Notes under the pieces: model-generated
What the model saw: only the letters and a program-made list of their open reading frames with translations
Databases searched by the model: none
Told to the model about the DNA's origin: nothing
Translations under genes and position numbers: made by a program
Assembly: GCF_905475395.1 (NCBI RefSeq)
Contig: NC_058342.1
Coordinates: forward strand, 31,082,140 to 31,146,139
Direction of reading: 5' to 3'
DNA from: Chrysoperla carnea
Taxonomy: Eukaryota > Arthropoda > Insecta > Neuroptera > Chrysopidae
Length of the DNA: 64,000 nucleotides
In this document: piece after piece, positions 55,884 to 64,000 of the stretch
Position numbering within the stretch: the stretch's first letter is position 1
Layout of the letters: each line of letters starts with the position of its first letter

Positions 55884-56018
55884 ATGGCTGATGATAAATT
55901 CATATGTCAAAAATTGTATATATTTGTGTTGTTTATCAATTTTTTTGGACTTGGGGTACCATTACATTCAAATTTTCATTCGAAACAATGCACTCATCAG
56001 TATCCAAAAGCGCATGAG
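55884..56018 (+). CDS. Candidate first exon with signal peptide or membrane anchor (partial gene)
   Basis: ATG at 55884 opens 45 codons: MADDKFICQKLYIFVLFINF, then FGLGVPLHSNFHSKQCTHQY and PKAHE, followed immediately by donor GTAACC at 56019, phase 0. A short polar start, a ~15-residue hydrophobic core and then a polar Cys/His-containing segment fit a signal peptide or signal anchor. Stops follow soon in the intron. I cannot identify the protein and see no downstream exon in the remaining 8 kb, which is filled with repeats; the gene would have to continue past the window. Confidence 0.35.
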
Positions 56019-56161
56019 GTAACCAAATTAAACAAATTCAAATAAATTATTATATTCTTATGTTAATTTTTTTTTTTACTTTTATTCAATACCGGTTTCT
56101 TTATTTTGAATATCAGATTGCAGTTGTTATTTAAGAATTTTTTATTTTTTTTGGAAAGATT

Positions 56162-56398
56162 CAGTGGCGGATTCGGATTTAAGCAGTCAAAAAAGGAGCT
56201 ATATTAACCCTTAATCATCCCCTTGTTGACTTTATTAAATTTGAACTCTTTTTACATTTCATGTATCTTCAAAACTAAGGATAATTGTAGTTTTCAGTTA
56301 ATTCAGCTTGTTTTTTTGACGACAGGTCGAAAGTATAATGTCAATTTTTACCCTGGAAATAGGAATTGCTCTTTATTTTTTTATTAAATCCGCCACTG
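56162..56398. mobile_element. hAT-type MITE, 237 bp, perfect 8-bp target duplication
   Basis: Starts CAGTGGCGGATTCGGATTTA and ends TTATTAAATCCGCCACTG. Flanks GAAAGATT (56154-56161 and 56399-56406) are identical. Non-coding. The same terminus appears solo at 35370-35386 and about 26393. Confidence 0.93.
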
Positions 56399-56954
56399 GA
56401 AAGATTTCTTCATGTGGTTATAAATTAAATTATTGAATGGAATTTTTTTACATATCATTATGCACAACTTTTGTGTAACACTTTTGTTATAATATTCGTA
56501 ATAATATTGTCAAACAACTTATGAAATTTGCGGGATACATTTTTTTTTAAATGTCATCCTAGTGTATAGGTTGTTCTCTAGAGACCTGAATGACAGTTGC
56601 CGTATTGAAAAAATATTGATGAAGTGATCCCGATAAATGATCTTCAAGAATTTTTAATGCGAATTTAAGGATTTTTAAATTTTATTCCGAAAGAGAAATC
56701 TTACCATTGTACGCACCGACGAAATGGTACAGTTTCCATGGTTCGGCACCTCAAACGAAAGGTCGTGAGATCAAAATCCATATCAAATTTAAGGGTTTTT
56801 AATACGAAAATATGTCATAATGTCCGTAATTCATTTATAAGTTCTATAAATTTCTATTAGATGGCGAATAAATCAATTAATATCTGATTAAGCCTCTAGA
56901 ACCACCCTAAAACATTCTTTGCTATTTAGCTTGTACTAATAACTGGGAATTGCA

Positions 56955-57380
56955 ACCTCGCCAACTGGTGATAACATTACGTACTAATTAAAACAGGAAC
57001 TCCTTTTCAGTAGTTCCAATTTAGACCAACAGGTGTTAATACTTGTACTTACCATTTTTAACAGCCAACAAAAATATTCAAATTCAAGTGAATAAACTCC
57101 ACTGCCAACTGGCGATAATAATTCGTACTAATTAAAACAGGAACTCGTTTTCAGTAGTTCTAATTTAGACCACCAGGTGTTAATACTTGTACTTACCATT
57201 TTTAACAACCAACAAAAGTATTCAAATTCAAGTGAATAAACTCCACTGCCAACTGGCGATAATAATTCGTACTAATTAAAACAGGAACTCGTTTTCAGTA
57301 GTTCTAATTTAGACCACCAGGTGTTAATACTTGTACTTATCATTTTTAAAAGCCAATAAAAATATTCAAATTCAAATTAG
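56955..57380 (+). repeat. 144-bp tandem repeat, about three copies
   Basis: CCAACTGG starts at 56961, 57105 and 57249, exactly 144 apart. TTTTCAGTAGTTC and CAGGTGTTAATACTTGTACT recur in each unit. Units 2 and 3 are closer to each other than to unit 1. Confidence 0.93.
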
Positions 57381-57794
57381 AAATGTATCTGTTTTTATTG
57401 ATATGTCAAATTAACAGATGGAGTAAGCATTTCTACAAAAAGAATCAGAATAATTTTGAAAACAAAAAACCAGTTGAAACGTCAAGATAGGTCAAGACTC
57501 ACTAAATTAAGTATTTTATAAAATAAGATTTGTTGAAGTGTGTGTGTTATAAGATAGATATGGAGCGCAACTTTTTAAACACAGTGTAGTGTAGTGAAAA
57601 AGAAATTTGAAGACAATAGAGAATAGAATAGAGGAACAAATATCGTTTTTGTAATTAGACTTCCGACATATGATATTGTTTTCTTCTTTAGAAGTTAATT
57701 AACATTTCTATAAACAAAAGCATCTTAACAAATTTAATTGGTTCCTAGTTATACCCTCTGTAAACAAATTCAATATTTTATATACATATAGGCT
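57381..57794. other. Gene-free spacer
   Basis: Nothing recognised. Confidence 0.5.
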
Positions 57795-58126
57795 TAAGGA
57801 TGTATGAGCACGGTAGTGGGGGCACAAATTTAAAAAATATATACTTTCAATTTTGGTGATAAATTATATTATAACTTGAAGATATAAGACGAAAAGTAAG
57901 AATACAATTTTTCGATATCTGGCTTAATTTTCAAAATATCGAAAATTAAAAATTTTGTTTAATTATTCAGCTTTCGATATTTCAAAAACCAAGGCACATA
58001 TCGAAAAATTTTATTCTTATTTTTCGTCTACATTCATGAAGTTAAAACAAAATTCATCATCAAAATTGAAAATAAGATAAAAATAATTTCAACCCTAAAT
58101 CTACCCTGCTCTCACATCCCTTATAT
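57795..58126. mobile_element. Foldback element family F, copy 1
   Basis: TAAGGATGTATGAGCACGGTAG at the left mirrors CTACCCTGCTCTCACATCCCTTA at the right, and CGAAAAGTAAGAATACAATTTTTCG mirrors CGAAAAATTTTATTCTTATTTTTCG further in, with an axis near 57960. Copy 2 starts at 63534. Confidence 0.8.
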
Positions 58127-58803
58127 GGACGGTGATACTTAGTTTTTTTCTTTTCTAATTCATTGCTAATATGTTTACTTTCTATTAAAAAGTTTTTTTT
58201 TTAATTTGTTTTCATTCATTCCAAATGAAAATTATCAAAAACTTCCAAAATATGTCGTTTTTTGAGATTCCTCCATAAGAACCAATGTATTTTATATCGA
58301 TTTTCAATGACTTTTTTCTTAAAAATTTGCACGGATATCTAAACTAAAACTTAAACCACAAATTCTTTGAGTAAAAGTCTGCCTATAAAAAATTTTGAGC
58401 CTTTAAATCAAACATTGCTGTCATACTCATACATGGAAAAGTGAGTTTAGTTTTTGAACACACTGTAATATTTTTTAACGTAAAGGAAATGATTTTCCTT
58501 TGAATATTTGAAAAATTCAAACAGGATTTACTTTCATCGGAAACAGAAAAAAGAATTATTGTAACCACAATTTGACCATCATTCTCTAAAGGTTTGGTTA
58601 CACGGTCCATTAATTCAAGAACGCAACACATGCAAAAATAATTGGCTTTGGGTTTGAGATCGGTTCATTATGTGTACAACAACAAGAAACTCGTGAGTAG
58701 GAGAACTCCGCCACTCAAGTTATATTTTCCCCTCATTTAATGTTTCTTATTGTTAGATGATTTTTATTGAAGCGGGATTTTTGTCTTTTCAAATTTTTCG
58801 ATA
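58127..58803. other. Gene-free spacer
   Basis: An 82-codon minus ORF at 58383-58631 has no recognisable content. No element is seen. Confidence 0.4.
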
Positions 58804-59112
58804 TGAGTCATAGACCATCAGTTAGTTCAGTGTAGACAGCTGGGTAAAATATATCCATAGATAATAAGTATTTATATTTATTATAATCAGATGTCTATGA
58901 ATATATCTGTCAAACTTATTTGTGTTATTTCGTATAGTGATACCCATATTATGCCATAAAATTGGATGCCCGCGTTTTTGACAGTTTAAAAAAGGTTTAA
59001 AATTTAATTTAAGTTTTTGGCAAGAAAGCGTGTGTATTTTTCCGAAATAAATTTTTGATGGCTTTTTATTAGCAAAATCAACATTTACTTTTTCAAAAAT
59101 AGTGGAATACCC
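58804..59112 (+). mobile_element. MITE family 'GGGTATT', 5'-truncated copy
   Basis: Collinear with the right two thirds of the 34614 copy, from ATGAGTCATAGACCATCAGT to GTGGAATACCC followed by TA. Confidence 0.85.
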
Positions 59113-59119
59113 TATTCAC

Positions 59120-59356
59120 CTATGTTGCTCATTTACGAACTCAACCTTACTTTTTACGTCCTAAGCAAATTTCAACTTGATATCTCTTTTCTTTTTTGAG
59201 TTATCGTGTTGACAGACGGACAGACAACCGACAACGAACTAATTAAGTGATTTCATGAACACCTGTATCAAAATTTTGTTGGTAGCACTACTTTTTTCAA
59301 ACGTTACAAACTTGGGACTAAACTTAGTATACCTTGATATATTTCATATACATGGT
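59120..59356 (+). repeat. Dispersed repeat family R, copy 3
   Basis: GTTGCTCATTTACGAACTCA, TTTTTACGTCCTAAGC, GACAGACGGACAGACAACC, CAAACTTGGGACTAAACTTA, ending ATATACATGGTATA. It directly abuts the truncated MITE on its left. Confidence 0.85.
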
Positions 59357-59904
59357 ATAATCAGCTTGAAAATGAGTCGTGAATCATGGAATTTGATAAA
59401 GGAATAAGAAAGATTAGGATAGGATAAAAACAAACTTGCTGGAGTATTTTCTTGACAATCTGAAATTTTTCACCTGCTAGTTGAACGCTCATGAGAACTC
59501 CATCATATTGGAAAGCTTTTCATCAATTTTATGCAATTATTTTCATTGTACACGAACGCAAAAGATGAGATTAGATGTAATAAAGATGGGCGGCTATTAT
59601 TTTAAATAATTAAAAAATAAATAAAAGTTTATGAAGTTTATATTTGATTGTGAATCATGACATTTGTGTGAAAGTATACATTTGAAGTTGAGTTCGTGAA
59701 TATTAAATTAAAATATACACATTTACCTCTACCTCTACGTATTGGATCGGATCGTATTGGAGGTATATTGGTGTGTGTATGTGACCTTTGAGAATAAAAG
59801 GTGCTACTCACATCACTATTCAGTATTCACTATCATTACAATCTGGTCGCTGGCGTCTGGTAGCTTATGGTTGGTGCTTTAAAACAGACTGAAAATTTAA
59901 TCAT
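59357..59904. other. Gene-free spacer with promoter-like words
   Basis: AATAAAAGGTGCTACTCACA at 59794 is followed about 20-25 bases on by ATTCAGTATTC, resembling a TATA/initiator pair. No ORF downstream supports a gene. Confidence 0.2.
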
Positions 59905-60494
59905 ATTTAAAAAACAAGTGAAAACAAACAATTGACTGAGTTAATTGTTGAAATACTATGTATAGACAGTGTTGTTTACTCTGTTCCATTACACATACAT
60001 ACATGTCACACACACATAACTGATATAATTCTACAATTTGCGCATAATATGCACTCTCACGGGTAAACAGTGATGTTTACGAAAAAATGTTTCAAATAAA
60101 AGTTGTTTATTTTTCTATAGAGAACATTTTTTGCATTTAAACTTTTGTTCTATCTCTAACGGTATAGAAGATGGATCCTACGGACCCAAGACCCAATTGA
60201 CCTTTGTTGATCATTTACGAACTCGACCTCACTTTTTATGTCCTCAGCACGCTATAAAAAGTAAGTAATCGTGATGACAGACGGACAGACGACAGACAGA
60301 CAGACAACCGGAAATGGACTAATTAGGTAATTTTATGAGAACCTATACCAAAATTTTTGTTATAGCATCAATATTTTTAAGCGTTACCAACTTGGGACTA
60401 AACTTAATATACCTTGGTATATTTAATATACATGGTATAAAAAGTTGGGACTAAACTTAGTATACCTTGGTATATTTCATATACATGGTATAAA
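59905..60494 (+). repeat. Dispersed repeat family R, longest copy, with duplicated tail
   Basis: Starts near GTGAAAACAAACAATTGACT and runs through ACGGGTAAACAGTGATGTTT, CTATCTCTAACGGTATAGAA and CGGAAATGGACTAATTAGG to ACATGGTATA at about 60436. The last ~58 bases (AAGTTGGGACTAAACTTAGT to ATGGTATA) are then repeated. No ORF; class unknown. Confidence 0.85.
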
Positions 60495-60849
60495 AAATCG
60501 CCTGGTTTTTCAACGCGATAAATAATTAAGGATGTGTGAGCATGGTTACAAGATAATTTTACAAGATAATTAATAGGTGGCAAGACACTGAAATTAGAAA
60601 CAATTCAGCAAAAAAAGTAGTCAAAGTTACCTCAAACCATACACTTGGGTCAACGTGTCACCAGTTGCCAGAATGCAGTAACATTATATTTTATAATAAT
60701 AATTTTAAGCAGCTGATTGTAAGTTAAGTACAATTCACAACTTACAGTTTGCTTCAATTATTTTTACTTATATTTTCCCCAAAAATATAAACTTATGCTC
60801 TGTATCGAGGGTTAATTGGGAAGAATGAAGTGATAAGCACTGATAATTT
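60495..60849. other. Gene-free spacer
   Basis: A solo fragment of foldback family F (TTAAGGATGTGTGAGCATGG) lies at about 60528. Otherwise nothing recognised. Confidence 0.45.
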
Positions 60850-61185
60850 AGAGTATTAATTTAAGAAGGCAAATATTTGTTTTATTCTTTAAAGAATTAA
60901 ATATTAAAGCTACTTTAACTCTTTACTTTATGAATAAATTGTAATATTAGTTTGAAAAAGACATACTTCTGATTTAGTAGTCAACCCAATATGTACATTA
61001 CATTACCTTCATTTGGCTTGGTCAAGATATTTATTATGACATAACATAAAATTTCCTTGTTCTTACTTTAAATTATCTTTATTAAGTTTAACTTCTTCTG
61101 ATAACTCACAACTCAAACATAAACTTTGGACAAAAAAATATAAATTGACAGATTGTAAATAATTTTCAAAATTCATGGCAAATTG
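60850..61185 (-). repeat. Dispersed repeat, inverted copy of 3-325
   Basis: Reverse complement of the window start: CATACTTCTGATTTAGTAGTC, CTACTTTAACTCTTTACTTT and CAAAATTCATGGCAA. Slightly longer than the left copy owing to small insertions. Confidence 0.8.
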
Positions 61186-61704
61186 AATCGATTAAAAAAT
61201 TTTAGTTTCCTAGGTAACACATCGTCGGGTTTTAGGGTTTGTTTTAAATTGTTGCACAGTTAAACTCCCAATCAGCAATCAAATTATAACGTGCGATAAG
61301 AAAAATAGATCCAATAATTGGAGACATTTAACAAATGGGAAATATAAGCTTAGTAATGTAGTTGAACTGCTCTTCAGTTTTTTTTTTTATAAAATGAATA
61401 AAAACAATAAAAAGTATTTAATATCATATAATTATAATTATTAGTAATCATTATTTTTAATTCACTAATTATGTACTTTATTCACTAACTTAGCATTAGC
61501 TGAAACTTAGTTACTAATTTACGCCATCCCTATCCTGTTTCTCATGAGAAGCCTACTATGATAGACAAAAATGACAGCCTTAAAAAAGAGCCTTTAGGAA
61601 TGTCCTTGAACTTGAGAAACTTTGTATTGAAAAGAAAAACGCGGCATTTCAGTTTTCCTGCGAGTCATACATAAATAAAGTTTCCATCGAATTTGAATTC
61701 AGCT

Positions 61705-61938
61705 AGTGACCCAATTGACCTATGTTGCTCATTTGCGAACTCGACCTCACTTTTTACGTCCTGAGTACGCTGTAAAAATTTCGGCTTGATATCTTTTTTC
61801 GTTTTTCAATTGTCGTGCCCACAGACGGACGGACAACCGGAATACCAAAATTTTGTTCGTAGCATCAATATTTTTAAGCGTTACAAACTTGGAACTAAAC
61901 TTAATATACCTTGCATATTACATATATGCATGGTATAA
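61705..61938 (+). repeat. Dispersed repeat family R, copy 5
   Basis: GACCCAATTGACCTATGTTG, CTCGACCTCACTTTTTACGT, CAGACGGACGGACAACCGG, ending ATGCATGGTATA. Missing the CTAATTAGGTGATTTTATG segment found in other copies. About 61970-62020 holds a reverse-oriented piece of the family's left end (TTCAACAATTAACTCAGTCA). Confidence 0.8.
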
Positions 61939-62504
61939 TAATGAAAGCACTGATATTCTACACTTTCTATACAGGGTATTTCAACAATTAACTCAGTCAA
62001 TTGTTTGTTTTCACTTGTTTCTTTTAAAGTGGTTAAGGGTCATATAACTGGACATGGAATTAAATTCCGGTAAATAAAACTTTCATACAAAAGTTGAAAA
62101 TTAGATTGCATGATTGTATGCATTTGTTACAATTGTATAATTAGTGGCTGTCTGGCTGACTGGCTATAATTAATAAGCTAAGTATAATGATTAGCTTCAA
62201 TTATTTCATAACATTCTTGGCATTCTTTGTAAACACCAATTCAAAATTATATAAAAATTAATAATTAAATGTGTGTCCATTTCAAATTCATGATCACAAT
62301 GTCAATACACTCAACAGTCAACTATTTTTTCCGATTACCCTTTTTACCGTCAATCAGTCATCCAACACAATACTAAAATCTAAAGAACTGTCCCGAATCT
62401 ACGTTTCCTATTTTAACCGGGACAAGAACTTGATAATGTTGTCCCTTCTCTCCAGCAATCAATTTTAGACTTAGGGTTGAAAATATTTGTGCTCTATTTT
62501 CAAC

Positions 62505-62624
62505 TTTGATGATGAATTTGTGTCCACACTACCGTTCTTATACAGCCTTAATTAATCAGACGCAAGGGGGCGTCCATTAATTACGTGAGGTATTTAGGGG
62601 GGGGCGGATCGAGCTGAAACTTAC
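62505..62624. mobile_element. Transposon-end fragments
   Basis: 62510-62560 matches an end of foldback family F in reverse. 62570-62615 (GGGCGTCCATTAATTACGTG) resembles a DNA-transposon terminus common in insects. Confidence 0.4.
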
Positions 62625-63135
62625 TAAATCTCACAAACAATTGACTGAGCTAATTGTTTAAATACTATGTATAGACAGTGTTGTTTACACTGTCACATTA
62701 CACATACATATAAATGATATTCTCATATAATACATACCATACAATTTGCGCCCTCACGGGTAAACAGTGATGTTTACGAAAAAATGTTTCAAACAAAAGT
62801 TGTTTATTTTTTTGTAAGGTACATTTTTTACATTTAAACTTTTTTTCTAGCTCTAACGGTTTTTACAAAATTACGGTTTACAAGATCCAATTGACCTATG
62901 TTGCTCATTTACAAAATTTCAACTTGATATCTCTTTTCGTTTTTGAGTTATCGTGATGACAGACGGACAGACAGATGACAGGTAGTCGGACAACCAGAAA
63001 TGGACCAATTAGGTGATTTTATGACCACATATATACCAAAATTTTGTTCGTATCATCAATATTTCTGAGCGTTACAAACTTGGGACTAAAATTAGTATAC
63101 CTTGATAATATATTACATATATACATGGTATAAAT
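62625..63135 (+). repeat. Dispersed repeat family R, copy 6
   Basis: From AAACAATTGACTGAGC through GTAAACAGTGATGTTTACGA, TTGACCTATGTTGCTCATTT and GACAGACGGACAGACAG to ATATACATGGTATA. Collinear with the 59905 copy. Confidence 0.85.
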
Positions 63136-63533
63136 ATAAAAGTCCAATTGATTAGTTTTTTTTTTTTTTTTTTTTAGTTGAATGAATGAGTCAATTACGC
63201 GTGTAATATTAGAAAAAATCGATTAAATTGCATTTTATAATAAAATTAAAATTGCAGGTTGCAGGGTTACAAAGCTAACAACACATCGTTTATGATTAAA
63301 TTGGTTTTTCCAATTATTCATTATTGCTTTTTCCAATTATTTTTCGTGACTTTTTTTTGAAATGGTCCAAAGTCGTACGTCTATGTGTGACGTGTGAATG
63401 CACTTTCTAAATAAATAAAAACCGTTAACAAATAATTACAAAAATGAACAAATCAATCATGTTTGATTTTTAACAATAAAATACTTTGAAGATCGACCAT
63501 ATGGCACCGACATCAACACCATACGTTCGTTAT
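63136..63533. other. Gene-free spacer
   Basis: A poly(T) run at about 63157-63176. No supported gene. Confidence 0.5.
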
Positions 63534-63800
63534 TAAGGATGTATGAGCACGGTAGTGGGGGCACAAATTTAAAAAATATATATTTTCAATTTTGATGATA
63601 AATTTATATTATTACTTGACGATATAAGACGAAAAGTAAGAATAAAATTTTCGATATCTGGCGTAATTGTCAAAATATCGAAAATTGAACATTTTGTTTA
63701 ATTATTCAGCTTTCGATATTTCGAAAATTAAGACACATATCGAAAAATTTTATTCTTATTTTTCGTCTACATTCATGAAGTTATAACAAAACTCATCATC
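63534..63800. mobile_element. Foldback element family F, copy 2
   Basis: Near-identical to 57795-58060, starting TTAAGGATGTATGAGCACGG and containing the mirrored TTCGATATCTGG and TCAGCTTTCGATATT segments. The right terminus is not found intact; the copy diverges after about 63800. Confidence 0.75.
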
Positions 63801-64000
63801 AGTTGAAAATATCAGATTTACATTCGTTTATTTCGCCAGCTTATTAAGGACGTTCTACAGTCCTACTTAACTAGCTTGAATTAATTTCAAGGGAGTGCCT
63901 TTTGGGGGTATCGACTTCCCAGTTTATTCCTTTTTTTTTTTAGGTCAAAGTACGAAATTTTCTAGTAGGTTTTAAAACTTTGCGTGTCTGTATAGTCATA

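Overview
This is an AT-rich, intron-rich, repeat-laden nuclear DNA window from an insect. The best evidence is a voltage-gated potassium channel (Shal/Kv4) whose protein reads almost residue for residue like the fly protein, including the insect-type C-terminus ending VEASF. I cannot place the order from sequence alone.

Three protein-coding genes can be spliced by hand with every frame and GT-AG junction consistent. (1) Shal/Kv4, plus strand, five coding exons from 1942 to 16412, 574 residues; intron 1 interrupts the selectivity-filter codon. (2) An MFSD12-like lysosomal/organellar major-facilitator transporter, minus strand, six coding exons from 34180 down to 31181, 477 residues. (3) Nup98-96, plus strand, six coding exons from 40589 to 51473, 1830 residues, a nuclear-pore precursor expected to self-cleave at HF|T into two halves of about 915 residues each. 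MFSD12-like and Nup98-96 are divergently oriented across a 6.4 kb spacer full of MITEs. The three genes show no pathway relationship. Weaker coding candidates are a 60-nt Shal exon at 10383, a signal-peptide-like first exon at 55884, an orphan hydrophobic segment at 17757, and a small ORF with one in-frame TGA inside Nup98 intron 1.

The rest is mobile DNA. The Shal introns hold several foldback palindromes and a 2.53 kb TTAA-flanked element with ~90 bp inverted termini. That element carries six 306-bp satellite monomers arranged A-B-A-B-B-C. 16.4-31 kb holds a tRNA-derived SINE and a LINE-like relic sharing a CCTAA-ending tail, a small hAT MITE with a perfect 8-bp duplication, and a 315-bp tandem array with a perfect TGACGTCA in each of five units. 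34-41 kb and 58-59 kb hold copies of a ~0.48 kb MITE with GGGTATT termini. 51.5-64 kb holds two hAT elements with perfect 8-bp target duplications, a 144-bp tandem repeat, paired foldbacks and several copies of one unclassified dispersed repeat. A ~320 bp sequence at the very start of the window recurs inverted near 61 kb.
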